From: Pseudonocardiales bacterium
GTDB taxonomy: Bacteria; Actinomycetota; Actinomycetes; Mycobacteriales; QHCD01
Reading direction: 5' to 3'
Length of the DNA: 34,038 bases
Assembly (NCBI GenBank): GCA_003244255.1
Contig: QHCD01000014.1
Location: forward strand, 1 to 34,038
In this document: positions 24,522-32,390 of the stretch, in pieces
How the letters are laid out: each line of letters opens with the position of its first letter
Position numbering within the stretch: position 1 is the stretch's first letter
Notes under the pieces: model-generated
Databases searched by the model: none
The model's input: only the letters and a program-made list of their open reading frames with translations
Told to the model about the DNA's origin: nothing
Program-made: the position numbers and the translations under genes

Positions 24522-25409
24522 TCAGGCGGTGGTCGCCGGCTGAGTGGTGCTGTGGTGGATCATCTCGAACTCGACGGGGGTCAGTCTGCCGAGTCCTTCC
24601 TGGCGGCGGCGGTGGTGGTAGGTCCGCTCGATCCAGGTCACGATCGCGAGGCGTAGTTCCTGGCGGGTGTCCCAGCGCTTGCGGTTGAGGACGTTGTTTT
24701 GGAGCAGGCTGAAGAACGACTCCATCGCGGCGTTGTCGGCGCAGGCCGCGACTCTGCCCATTGATCCGATCAGGCCGGCCTCGGTGAGCGCGAGGGCGTA
24801 CTTTCGGGAACGAAATTGACTGCCTCTGTCCGAGTGGACAGTAGTGCCCTGGGGACTGCGTAGCGCGATGGCGTTCCGCAGCGCGTTCAGGGCCAGCTCG
24901 GAGGTCATCCGGGCGTCCAGGGAGTAGCCGACGATCTTGTTGCTGGCGCAGTCTTTGATCGGGCACAGGTAGAGCTTGCCTTCGCCGGTGGGGTGTTCGG
25001 TGATGTCGGTGAGCCACTTGCTGTTGACCGTCTCGGCGGTGAAGTCCCGGCCGAGCAGGTCGTCGTGACCGGTGGGCCGGGTTTGCGGTTGCGGCCGCGC
25101 TTGCGGCTGTGCACGCTGAAGATCCGCTGCTGCGAGCACAGCCGCCAGACCCGGTTCTCACTCGCGGGGGAAGCCCTTGAGGCGGAGTTCGTCGGCCAGC
25201 AGCTGGTAGCCGAACTCCGGGTCGTCACCGTGGAGGTCCAGGGCGGCGTTGATCAGGTGCGCGTCGTCCCAGTCCCGCTGGCTGACGGGGTCGGCAAGCC
25301 ACTTGTAGAAGGCCTGAGTCGAGAACTTCAGCACCCGACAGGTCACCGTCACCGGCACGCGCAACGGCGCGGTCGGGGCGGCAAGGTCACGGACCAGCGG
25401 GTACATCAT
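24522..25409 (-). pseudogene. IS3-family transposase OrfB (rve integrase), two frameshifts
   Basis: It starts MMYPLVRDLAAPTAPLRVPV and reads FGYQLLADELRLKGFPRE to a stop at 25158-25160. The next segment (SENRVWRLCSQQRIFSVHSR, KPGPPV) is in another frame. The original frame then resumes with HDDLLGRDFTAETVNSKWLT. The catalytic DDE core follows: SKWLTDITE (D), TVHSDRGSQF (D), NAAMESFFSLLQNN (E). An extra C in the run opposite 25166-25170 and a missing C near 25070 account for both shifts. They cancel, leaving an out-of-frame window of about 90 nt and a premature stop. Confidence 0.88.
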
Positions 25410-25699
25410 TTTGGGTTGATGCCCTGCGACAGGTAGGCCGCGGCGCGGCGCAGCACCTCGTTCTCCTGCTCGAGCAGCCGGTTTCGGCGCTTGAGCTCAC
25501 GCAGCTGCTCGGACTCCAGGGCCTTCGGCCCGCCCCGCTTGCCGTCTTCGGTGTCGGCGGCGTTCAACCAGTTGCGCAGACAGGACTCGGCAATGCCGAA
25601 GTCCTTCGCGATCTGTGCGATCCCTTCCTGGCCCTGACGGGCCACCGCGACGACGTTCTCGCGGAACTCTCTCGGATACGGCTTCGGCATGGTCGGCAT
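25406..25699 (-). CDS. IS3-family transposase OrfA (HTH subunit)
   Basis: 97 residues with an IS3/Tnp_1 helix-turn-helix (YPREFRENVVAVARQGQEGI, IAKDFGIAESCLRNWLNAAD) and a leucine-zipper-like coil (LRELKRRNRLLEQENEVLRR). It ends AAYLSQGINPK, as in typical OrfA. The stop overlaps the orfB start (AAAATGATG), a site where IS3 elements either re-initiate or shift frame. Intact. Confidence 0.93.
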   Translation of the reverse strand: MPTMPKPYPREFRENVVAVARQGQEGIAQIAKDFGIAESCLRNWLNAADTEDGKRGGPKALESEQLRELKRRNRLLEQENEVLRRAAAYLSQGINPK

Positions 25700-25730
25700 C
25701 CTCCCAGCGAGGCCGCAGCCTCACAGGTAG

Positions 25731-25756
25731 GTGTCAACCAGACCCTGGGCAGACCC
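25731..25756. repeat. IS terminal inverted repeat (right)
   Basis: GTGTCAACCAGACC...GCAGACCC, upstream of orfA. Followed by the second GTT copy (25757-25759). Confidence 0.9.
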
Positions 25757-25759
25757 GTT

Positions 25760-25910
25760 TGAGGACTGTCCCGTTGGGTGCACTACTGCCGGGCGGCACT
25801 ATTTGGGTCACCCAACCGTCGATGTTCAAACCTGACCGCGGCTGAGTCAACGGTCTGCCGGTAGATGGCTGAGGTCGAAGTGCCTGCGACCCCCGTAGAG
25901 TTGTGATGTC
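25760..25910. other. Gene-free gap with a hairpin, right of the IS
   Basis: No gene is visible. GTTGGGTG (25773-25780) and CACCCAAC (25809-25816) are exact complements, and TTGGG-TCA-CCCAA (25803-25815) is a smaller nested palindrome. TGTTCAAACCT at 25823-25833 repeats 16530-16540 near the tRNA. Confidence 0.5.
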
Positions 25911-26248
25911 ATGGTTGAACCGGCTGCGGCCCGTCAGGTGCGCGTCGTACCCACCGAGGGCGGGGAGCTACGCGTACCTGCTGACTTGGCCGACCTGCTC
26001 GGTCGCGACGCCCAACTCGACGTCGGCCCCGGCAGATCGTGACGCTCCGCCCCGCCAAGCTCCACAGCTTGACGCTCGCCGCAGGCGTCGAGCCGCTCGA
26101 CGACCCGGCCCTGCTCCGTCACGCGACCAGCCCCCTCACCCCTGACGAACGCGCCGCGCTGGCTGACTTTCTCGCCGGCCGATCGCGATTTGTTGATCAT
26201 GCGGTTCTGGGACGCGACACGCCGATTGGCCGTACCGAAAGCGCATGA
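25911..26248 (+). pseudogene. AbrB/MazE-like antitoxin-type gene split by a frameshift
   Basis: The first frame reads VRVVPTEGGELRVPADLADL, LGRDAQLDVGPG and stops at 26040-26042. The second (from GTG 26039) reads QIVTLRPAKLHSLTLAAGVE, PLDDPALLRH, LTPDERAALADFLAG. Joined, VPADLADLLGRDAQLDVGPG-QIVTLRP has the AbrB/SpoVT swapped-hairpin pattern, and one lost C in GGCCCCGGCAGATC explains the break. GTGA overlap also allows two coupled small genes. No toxin gene is adjacent. Confidence 0.55.
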
Positions 26249-26254
26249 TCAACA
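26191..26254. repeat. Inverted repeat with TTGATCATG core (second copy)
   Basis: Perfect 13-bp arms TGTTGATCATGCG (26191-26203) and CGCATGATCAACA (26242-26254), 38 nt apart. They overlap the 3' end of the AbrB-like frame. The core is shared with 1983-2031. Confidence 0.8.
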
Positions 26255-26309
26255 TTGCGAAAGGTGGCGCCGGGCGGCCCGGGCCTACACCGCTGGGCGC
26301 GTGGCGCCG

Positions 26310-26642
26310 TCAGCGGGTCGGCGTCGGGCCCGCGCTAAAGCCGAGACCTGACGACGATCCGTAGCCGTGGTCTCCGGCGGCTTCCGGCCCGCGCGCCGCG
26401 GCGTCGCGCCGCCGCAGCGGGGTCGGCTCCTGGCGAGCGAAGCCGAAGTCACCCTGCTGCGGGGGTGCGGCCTGCACGGGGAGCTCTTCGAGCCGGCGCA
26501 GGTCCTCAACGGAGACGATCGCCGCCAGCGCCCGGCCGTGCCGCTGCAGGGTCACCCGTTCCCCGGCGTAGGCAACCCGGGTCACCAGCTCGGCCAGCTG
26601 TGCGCGGGCCTGCGTCACGGGGATCTGCAATGCCTGCTGCAC
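26310..26642 (-). CDS. Phd/YefM-family antitoxin, orphan
   Basis: 110 residues. The N-terminal Phd/YefM fold is clear: LQIPVTQARAQLAELVTRVA, YAGERVTLQRHGRALAAIVS, VEDLRRLEELP. A long Pro/Gly/Arg-rich tail (QAAPPQQGDFGFARQEPTPL onward) follows where toxin-binding sequence is usual. Such proteins bind their own operator and neutralise a partner toxin (Doc, YoeB or PIN type), but no toxin gene lies next to it. Its 5' end (GTG 26642) overlaps the opposing AlkZ-like pseudogene, which suggests a rearrangement joined the two. Confidence 0.78.
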   Translation of the reverse strand: MQQALQIPVTQARAQLAELVTRVAYAGERVTLQRHGRALAAIVSVEDLRRLEELPVQAAPPQQGDFGFARQEPTPLRRRDAAARGPEAAGDHGYGSSSGLGFSAGPTPTR

Positions 26643-27475
26643 AAGCGATCGAGCACCTGGTCGGAATGCAGGCACAGGCTCCCGACGCTCCGTACGTCGG
26701 ACTGTGGACCCGGCTCGCGGGGTTCCGAGCCAGCGAGCTGACGCGCCTAGTGCACAGCCGCGCGGCCGTACGCACGACGCTGATGCGCGTCACGATCCAT
26801 CTCGCGACGGCTCGCGACTGTCTCGCCCTGCACCCCGCCCTCCAGCCCATGATCGAGCACCGGCTCCATACCGCGAGTCCGTACGGGCGCCAGCTGACCG
26901 GCATCGACGTCAACGAGCTGCTCGAGGTCGGGCGCGAGGTGCATCGTGAGCCGCGCACCCGTGCCGAGTTGCGAGCGCGGCTCGCCGATCGATTCCCGGA
27001 CAGGAATCCGAACGACCTCGCCTACGCGATCACCTACCTGCTGCCACTTGCACACGCCACGCCGCGCGGGATCTGGCGGCGGGGCGGGTCGGTCCGGCTG
27101 GTCGACCTCACCGAATGGCTCGGCCGGCCGCTCGCCAATCCGATCGCGCTGCCGGTGCTGGTGCGCCGGTATCTGGCGGCCCCGCGAGCGTCGCCGACAT
27201 GCAGAGCTGGTCGGGCCTTGCCGGTCTCGCTCCCCGTCGTCGCCACGATGCGCTCGCGGCTTCGGTCCTTCCGCGACGAGCGCGGCCGCGAGCTGCTCGA
27301 CCTGCCGGACGTACCGCGGCCGGACCCGGCAACGCCTGCGCCGCCGCGTTTCCTGCCCGAATACGACAACGTGCTGCTCGCGCACGCCGACCGCTCGCGC
27401 ATCCTGGTCGGCAACCAGGGACCGCCGGCGCCACCGGGCAACGGCGGCAGCCGCGCTCGAAACGGTATGAGGAAT
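26630..27475 (+). pseudogene. Degraded AlkZ-like winged-helix (HTH_42) gene
   Basis: AlkZ/YcaQ-type signatures are present: AIEHLVGMQAQAPDAPYVGL, VRTTLMRVTIHLATARDCLA, and RELLDLPDVPRP, PPRFLPEYDNVLLAHADRSR. The usual N-terminal 20 or so residues are absent. The middle changes frame: VRRYLAA in frame 1, PASVADMQSWSGLAGLAP in another frame, then VVATMRSRLRSF in frame 1 again. The C-terminal 80-100 residues after ADRSRIL are missing. AlkZ proteins are DNA glycosylases for crosslinks in Streptomyces. As read this copy is non-functional. The end given is approximate; the frame stays open to 27559, over the next gene. Confidence 0.78.
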
Positions 27476-27515
27476 CGGTCCGGCTTGCCCCTACGGTTGA
27501 GCGGCAGGAGGTGCC

Positions 27516-27863
27516 ATGGACGAGGACCGGGAGCCGGACTACCGGTTCACTCTCGCTAATGAACGCACGTTCTTGGCGTGGATCCGCACGTCGCTGGGGC
27601 TGCTCGCGGGTGGCGTCGGCATCGTGCAGCTGGCGCCGAAGCTAGCCGTGCGGGGTGGCCGCGAGGCGCTTGGGCTGCTGTTGATCGCGCTCAGCCTGAT
27701 GGTGTCGGCCGGCAGCGTGCTGCGCTGGCGCCAGATCGAGCTGGCCGTGCGTCGGGGGGCGGCGCTGCCGCGCATCCGGCTGACCTGGGTGCTGGCCGCC
27801 GGACTGTCGGTGGTCGCCGTCATCGTCGGCGTGCTCATCCTCACCGGCGACCTGCGCCGGTGA
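27516..27863 (+). CDS. YidH/DUF202 membrane protein
   Basis: 115 residues, three TM helices. DUF202 signature FTLANERTFLAWIRTSLGLLAGGVG, then EALGLLLIALSLMVSAGSVL and LTWVLAAGLSVVAVIVGVLI. GGCAGGAGGTGCC gives a strong ribosome-binding site before ATG 27516. It overlaps the next DUF202 gene (GTGA). DUF202 proteins commonly come in pairs; function unknown. Confidence 0.9.
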   Translation: MDEDREPDYRFTLANERTFLAWIRTSLGLLAGGVGIVQLAPKLAVRGGREALGLLLIALSLMVSAGSVLRWRQIELAVRRGAALPRIRLTWVLAAGLSVVAVIVGVLILTGDLRR

Positions 27864-28189
27864 CCGCGGCGGGGGCGCCCGATCGGGGACTCGGCCTGCA
27901 GGCGGAGCGGACGCAGCTGGCCTGGACGCGGACCGCGCTCGGGCTGATCGGCGACGCCGGCCTGCTCGCGGTGCACGCCTACCGCTCGGCACACCCCGTC
28001 CCGGCGGCGACCGTCGCGGTGCTCGCAGCGCTGCTCGCCGGCGCCGTCGGGCTGGTGGCGCGCGGCCGCGCCCGGACGCTCACCAGCCGGACCCGGTCCG
28101 ATCCGGTGGCGGCGACCACGTTCGTGGTCGGGCTCGCAGCCGCGGTCAGCGCGCTCGTGGTCGCGTCCGGCATCGTGCTCGTGACCTGA
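27860..28189 (+). CDS. Second DUF202 membrane protein
   Basis: 109 residues with the shortened DUF202 signature LQAERTQLAWTRTALGLIGD, then TM helices AATVAVLAALLAGAVGLVA and TTFVVGLAAAVSALVVASGI. It starts at GTG 27860 within the stop of the first DUF202 gene, so the two are translationally coupled and probably form a membrane complex. Confidence 0.88.
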   Translation: MTAAGAPDRGLGLQAERTQLAWTRTALGLIGDAGLLAVHAYRSAHPVPAATVAVLAALLAGAVGLVARGRARTLTSRTRSDPVAATTFVVGLAAAVSALVVASGIVLVT

Positions 28190-28262
28190 TCCACCCGACG
28201 GCGCGCCTTCGCTGTGCCCGGCGGCGTGCGCGCTTGGCAACGGGAACGCAAGGATCGAGGCC

Positions 28263-29483
28263 ATGACAACCTCGGCGCCAGACGAGCGGTCCGACATTGA
28301 GATCGGTGAGCAGGGGATCGACGACGTCGGCCGGGACCTCGGTGCGCTCGCCCTGCCGATGATGCTGCTGCGGGACTCCGCACTGCAGCACAACGTCGAG
28401 GCGATGGCGGCGTACTGCGCTGCTCGCGGCGTGCTGCTATCCCCCCACGCGAAGACCACGATGTCGCCGCAGATCACCGCCCGGCAACTGCGTGCCGGCG
28501 CCTGGGGCCTCACCGTGGCGAACCCGCAGCAGGGGCGGCTGGCCCGGGCGTTCGGTGCCGGTCGGGTGCTGATCGCCAATGAGGTCGCCGACCGCACCGG
28601 CCTGCGGTGGATCGCGGAAACGCTTGCAGGCGAGGCATTCGAGCTCTACTGCTACGTCGACAGTCTTGCCGGCATCGCGCTGCTCGACGCCGCACTGCAC
28701 ACCGCGGGCGACCGGCGGCTCCCGGTGCTCGTCGAAGTGGGATTCCAGGGCGGCCGGGGCGGCGCCCGCAGCGTCGACGCCGCCGTCGCAGTGGCAGCCG
28801 CCGTCGGTCGGTCCGAACACCTCCGGCTAGCGGGGATCGCCGGCTACGAAGGCACGTTGCGACAGCAGTCGGACGACGACCTGCCGGCCGCCGTCCGCTC
28901 ATTCTGCCGGGAGGTCGTGCGCGCCGGATCGGCGATGCATGCGGCCGGTTTGCTCTCCGATCGGCCGATCGCATCCGCCGGCGGTAGCTCCTGGTTCGAC
29001 GTCGTCGCGGCCGAACTCGGACGCGGCTGGCCGATCGGCGTCACGCCCGAGGTCGTGCTGCGCAGCGGCTGTTACGTGACGCATGACCACGGTGTCTATG
29101 CACGAACCTCGCCACGGTCCAGAGGCGGCGATGGCCCGGCGTTCAGACCGGCGATCGAGGTGTGGGCCAACGTCGTCTCCCGCCCCGAACCGAATCTGGC
29201 GCTGCTCGACGCAGGGCGACGCGACCTGCCGTTCGACGACGGCCTGCCGGTCCCGCTCGCCGTGCGAGGGCCGCAGGGCACGCGGTCGATCACCGGTGCG
29301 ACCGTGACCCGACTGAACGACCAGCACGCATTCTGCCGCATCGACGCCGACGATCCACTCGCGGTCGGCGACGTCGTCGTCCTCGGGATCTCCCATCCCT
29401 GCACGGCTTTCGACAAATGGCGGCGCATCCCGATCGTCGATGACGCCGACCGCATCGTCGAGATCGCCGACACCTACTTCTGA
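28263..29483 (+). CDS. D-threonine aldolase / D-serine dehydratase-like PLP enzyme
   Basis: 406 residues, fold-type III (alanine-racemase-like) barrel. The PLP lysine is Lys64 in PHAKTTMSPQ. GGRGGARS and the C-terminal metal site GISHPCTAFDKWRRIPIVDD (His378, Cys380) match the DSD1/D-threonine aldolase family, which needs Zn or Mn. It acts on D-3-hydroxy amino acids; which one cannot be decided. ATG 28263 has AAGGA about 10 nt upstream. Its 3' end overlaps the converging alkB-like gene by 10 bp. Confidence 0.88.
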   Translation: MTTSAPDERSDIEIGEQGIDDVGRDLGALALPMMLLRDSALQHNVEAMAAYCAARGVLLSPHAKTTMSPQITARQLRAGAWGLTVANPQQGRLARAFGAGRVLIANEVADRTGLRWIAETLAGEAFELYCYVDSLAGIALLDAALHTAGDRRLPVLVEVGFQGGRGGARSVDAAVAVAAAVGRSEHLRLAGIAGYEGTLRQQSDDDLPAAVRSFCREVVRAGSAMHAAGLLSDRPIASAGGSSWFDVVAAELGRGWPIGVTPEVVLRSGCYVTHDHGVYARTSPRSRGGDGPAFRPAIEVWANVVSRPEPNLALLDAGRRDLPFDDGLPVPLAVRGPQGTRSITGATVTRLNDQHAFCRIDADDPLAVGDVVVLGISHPCTAFDKWRRIPIVDDADRIVEIADTYF

Positions 29484-30154
29484 TCGGAGGACGGCGCTGA
29501 CAGGCCGGATTCGCGCAGGGTGATGTTCAGCCGGCCGGTGGCCAGCCCGATCGCAGAGCGGCAGCTGCCGGCGAACGTCTTGGCGACGCCGTGGAAGGCG
29601 AGCCGGGCCGGACCGCCGAACACGAGCAGGTCACCGGATTCCAGCCGCACGTCGATCCACGGTCGGTTGCGGTTCTCGGTGTTGCCGAGCCGGAACATGC
29701 AGGCGGCACCGAGCGAGATCGATACCACCGGCGCCGTGCTCTGTTCCTCCCGGTCCTGGTGCATGCCCATCCGCGCAACGTCGTCATAGAAGTTCACCAG
29801 CGCGACGTCGGCGCGGTAGTCGGCGCCATGAAAGGCGGCGGCGTCCACGCCGTAGGCATCGGCGACGGCCTGCCGGCCGAGAGCGGCCAGCCAGTCCGGG
29901 AGCGGTTTCACCGGCGCGCCGTCGTCGGCGGTCTTGCCGTAGCGGTACGGCACCCAGTGCCAGCCCAGGCACACGGTCTGCACCGACATCACCGCTCCGG
30001 TCGGGAGCAGGGTGTGCCGCATGCCCGCAGGCGGCCGGGCCCACTCGCGGCACGCAGCCACAAGTTCGGCCTGTCGCTCGGCGCCCAGCCAGTCCGGGAT
30101 GTGCACCGCGCCCGGCGCGAGATCGGCGCGCTGGCGGGCGACCAGGCCCGTCAT
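29474..30154 (-). CDS. alkB: AlkB-like 2-oxoglutarate/Fe(II) dioxygenase
   Basis: 226 residues. Fe ligands are His132-x-Asp134 (MHQDREE) and His188 (RLAFHGVAKT). 2-oxoglutarate contacts come from RLNITLR (Arg208, Arg214). NFYDDVARMG and LESGDLLVFGG fit the AlkB fold. It oxidatively demethylates 1-methyladenine and 3-methylcytosine in DNA or RNA. Unexpectedly it is the last gene of a sugar-metabolism operon, coupled by ATGA to the epimerase-like gene, with no ada or alkA nearby. Confidence 0.9.
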   Translation of the reverse strand: MTGLVARQRADLAPGAVHIPDWLGAERQAELVAACREWARPPAGMRHTLLPTGAVMSVQTVCLGWHWVPYRYGKTADDGAPVKPLPDWLAALGRQAVADAYGVDAAAFHGADYRADVALVNFYDDVARMGMHQDREEQSTAPVVSISLGAACMFRLGNTENRNRPWIDVRLESGDLLVFGGPARLAFHGVAKTFAGSCRSAIGLATGRLNITLRESGLSAPSSDQK

Positions 30155-31008
30155 CGCGGCAGCGCGCCGGTACCGAGCGCGATCTCTACCGTCCAGTTCA
30201 CCGGCATTCCCGGCACCACCCGTTGCACGCGGCCGGATTCGGCGGCCAGGTCGCGGGAATCGTAGAAGGCGTTGGTCGGCTCGATCGCTATTCGTGGCGG
30301 CGGTGGCTCGTGCGCCCCGTTGGAGAACCAGAGGCCGAGATACCGGAGCTCGCGGGTGTCCCACCGCATCTGCAACCAGTCGCCGCCTGGATCGACCAGC
30401 GCCGCGCAATCGATCCGTTGGTCCGGCGGCAGATAGAGCTTGCGCCCGCTGTTCGGCTGCACGTCGTCGATCCGGTCGGCACCGTCCGGCCACGCCACAA
30501 CGGCCTCCGCATTCAGCACGTCGAGCATTTCGGTGACCTGCGCCGGCAGCACGACCCTGGTCTCCCCGTGCACGAGGAACAGCGGATGTGCCGCCCACAG
30601 CACGTCGATCGGCTGCGCCGCAAGGCACTCCACCTGGTAGCTCGCACGCAGCCGTGCCTCGCCGATCTCGAGCCGGCGGGTGAAGCGATAGGGCAGCGCC
30701 CGGCCGGTGACCTCCGTCGTCAGCACCGAATCGGAGCGATCGACGACATCCCACGGCAGCGCCCACACCTCACCGTGATCCGGCAGCCCCGAACACGGGT
30801 CGATGGTCGGCAGCATCTCGTCCCAACCGGTGCGCGCGGCCGCAGTGAAGATGTCCCCGTACGACGGCGCCGGCCCCATGTCGGCGTCGGGTTCGCCGAG
30901 CCACTCCCGCTCGCTCGCAACGTGGCGCAGCGACACGATCTTCGCGCCGCGCTCGGGCCGGACCGCGGCCTCGATGTCCTTGCCTACCAGGCGGATCGGG
31001 GCCCTCAT
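30151..31008 (-). CDS. Aldose 1-epimerase-like (GalM superfamily) protein
   Basis: 285 residues. RPERGAKIVSLRHVASEREW, WDEMLPTIDPC, HPLFLVHGETRVVLPAQVTE and YLGLWFSNGAHEPPPPRIAI follow the GalM-superfamily beta-sandwich. The enzyme probably interconverts anomers of the operon's sugar. It is more divergent than galM at 13.1 kb, so specificity may differ. It starts at MRAPIRLVGKD (31008), ATGA-overlapped with the SDR stop. Confidence 0.78.
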   Translation of the reverse strand: MRAPIRLVGKDIEAAVRPERGAKIVSLRHVASEREWLGEPDADMGPAPSYGDIFTAAARTGWDEMLPTIDPCSGLPDHGEVWALPWDVVDRSDSVLTTEVTGRALPYRFTRRLEIGEARLRASYQVECLAAQPIDVLWAAHPLFLVHGETRVVLPAQVTEMLDVLNAEAVVAWPDGADRIDDVQPNSGRKLYLPPDQRIDCAALVDPGGDWLQMRWDTRELRYLGLWFSNGAHEPPPPRIAIEPTNAFYDSRDLAAESGRVQRVVPGMPVNWTVEIALGTGALPR

Positions 31009-31769
31009 CCGAATTGCACTCCAAAGCCGCCGTCGACAGACCAATCAGCGCCCGTGACATACGACGCGCGATCGGAACCGAGGAAGCAGATCACCTCGGC
31101 GACCTCGGCCGGCGTGGCGATCCGGCCCATCGGATGCGCCTTGACGATCTGCCGTTCCAGATCGGGATCGGCCGATCGGGCAAGGTAGTCCTCGACGATC
31201 GCGGTGCGGGTGTAGCCGGGGCTGACGGCGTTGACCCGGATGCCGCGGCCGGCCACCTCGAGGGCGAGACTGCGGGTGAGGCCGACGATGCCGGATTTTG
31301 CTGCCGCATAAGGAAACATGCCCGGCTTCGTAAGGCGGGCGTGCACGGACGCGACGTTGACGATCGAGCCGGTGCCCGCGCCGATCATCGACGGCAGCGC
31401 GTGCTTGCACATCAGCCAGGCGCCCTTGAGGTCGACCGCGAAGACGTCGTCCCACTCGGCTTCCGTCATCGTCACCGGATCGGCGTAGGAGTTTCGACCG
31501 GCGTTGTTCACCAGCAGTCCGATCGCGCCGTCGCGTTCGAGGATGCGCTCGATCGCCGTCGCGACGTCGGACTCCCGCGCGATGTCGCCGCGGACGTATC
31601 CCGCGTCGGCTTCTCTCGCCCGCAGCGCCGCGACGGCGTCGTCGCCGTCGGCGATGTCGATGATGCGAATCCGTGCACCTTCTCGCGCGGCGACCTCGGC
31701 CACCGCGTACCCGATGCCCTGCACGCCACCGGTGACAACGGTGAGGACACCGTCGAGCAGGCCGGTCAT
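31005..31769 (-). CDS. SDR oxidoreductase, probably a sugar or sugar-acid dehydrogenase
   Basis: 254 residues, classical SDR: TGGVQGIG cofactor loop, Asp in IIDIADG favouring NAD, VNNAGRNSY, catalytic Ser in NVASVHA, YAAAK, PGYTRT and a C-terminal VTGADWSVDGGFGVQFG. Placed between a KDPG-type aldolase and an aldose epimerase, it probably oxidises the sugar or its acid in an Entner-Doudoroff-like route. ATGA overlaps couple it on both sides. Confidence 0.88.
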   Translation of the reverse strand: MTGLLDGVLTVVTGGVQGIGYAVAEVAAREGARIRIIDIADGDDAVAALRAREADAGYVRGDIARESDVATAIERILERDGAIGLLVNNAGRNSYADPVTMTEAEWDDVFAVDLKGAWLMCKHALPSMIGAGTGSIVNVASVHARLTKPGMFPYAAAKSGIVGLTRSLALEVAGRGIRVNAVSPGYTRTAIVEDYLARSADPDLERQIVKAHPMGRIATPAEVAEVICFLGSDRASYVTGADWSVDGGFGVQFG

Positions 31770-32380
31770 GCGTCGATGGCGACGAGCAGCGACCGCACTC
31801 GCTCCCGCGCCTTGCCGACGCCGCCCCGAGTGAGCGAGCTGCCAAGCCCGACAGCGACCGCGCCCGCGCGCAGCCACTCCGGTGCGGCTGCGGCATCGAT
31901 GCCGCCCGTCGGCACCAGCGGCAGTTGCGGCAGCGCATGGAGCAGGTCGCGCAGCGACCCGGGCGACCACATGCTCGCCGGGAACAGCTTCACCAGCTCG
32001 GCTCCGTGCTCGTAGGCCGCCAGCGCCTCGGTTGGAGTCATCGTGCCGGGGATCGCGAGCGCGCCGTAGCGCCGCGCCGTCTCGACCACGTCCGGCCGGT
32101 AGACCGGGCTGACGACGAACCGCGCACCGGCCAGGATGGCGAGCCGCGCCGATTGCGGGTCCAGCACCGTGCCCGCACCGATGCACGCGTCGCCGGCGTC
32201 GCGCGCAGCCTGCTCGATCACCGGCAGCGCACCGGGCGTCGTCAGCGCGACCTCGACGACACGCAGCCCGGCCGCGAGCAGGTCGTCGACGGCGGTGGCC
32301 GCCGATGCCGCGTCCTGCGTGCGCACGATGCCGATCACCCTGTGCTGGCGGATCGCCGTAGCCGCCTCGTGCGCGCTCAT
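31766..32380 (-). CDS. eda: KDPG/KDPGal-type 2-keto-3-deoxy-phosphogluconate aldolase
   Basis: 204 residues. The class I aldolase family is marked by the catalytic Glu in VVEVALTTPGAL, IGAGTVLDPQSARLAILAGA, Schiff-base Lys in ELVKLFPAS and phosphate-binding PTGGIDAAAAPEWLRAG. It splits a 2-keto-3-deoxy-6-phospho sugar acid into pyruvate and glyceraldehyde-3-phosphate. The kinase encoded just upstream (10 bp away) would make its substrate. The exact stereoisomer is undetermined. Confidence 0.93.
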   Translation of the reverse strand: MSAHEAATAIRQHRVIGIVRTQDAASAATAVDDLLAAGLRVVEVALTTPGALPVIEQAARDAGDACIGAGTVLDPQSARLAILAGARFVVSPVYRPDVVETARRYGALAIPGTMTPTEALAAYEHGAELVKLFPASMWSPGSLRDLLHALPQLPLVPTGGIDAAAAPEWLRAGAVAVGLGSSLTRGGVGKARERVRSLLVAIDA

Positions 32381-32390
32381 CGCTGTCCCA

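Larger units (their letters stand above)
24489..25756 (-). mobile_element. Complete IS3-family insertion sequence (1268 bp)
   Basis: The terminal inverted repeats are 26 bp with 3 mismatches: left 24489-24514 (GGGTCTGCCCAG...GGTTGACAC), right 25731-25756 (its near complement). A 3-bp target duplication GTT is at 24486-24488 and 25757-25759. Inside, on the minus strand, lie orfA (25406-25699) and orfB (24522-25409). Length, two-ORF layout and short duplication fit IS3. orfB contains two compensating one-base indels, so this copy is probably unable to transpose on its own. Confidence 0.92.

Noticed and set aside
24367..25161. 264-residue ORF opposite-frame to orfB
   Set aside because: Its sequence is Arg/Pro/His-rich and overlaps the DDE transposase core in another frame, extending beyond the IS boundary.
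16415..25833. Classical attL/attR pair from duplication of the tRNA 3' end
   Set aside because: No copy of the tRNA T-arm or acceptor end was found between 23 and 28 kb; only an 11-bp match (TGTTCAAACCT) and a 10-bp match (CGAGGTTTGA, 24351-24360) exist, too short to call.
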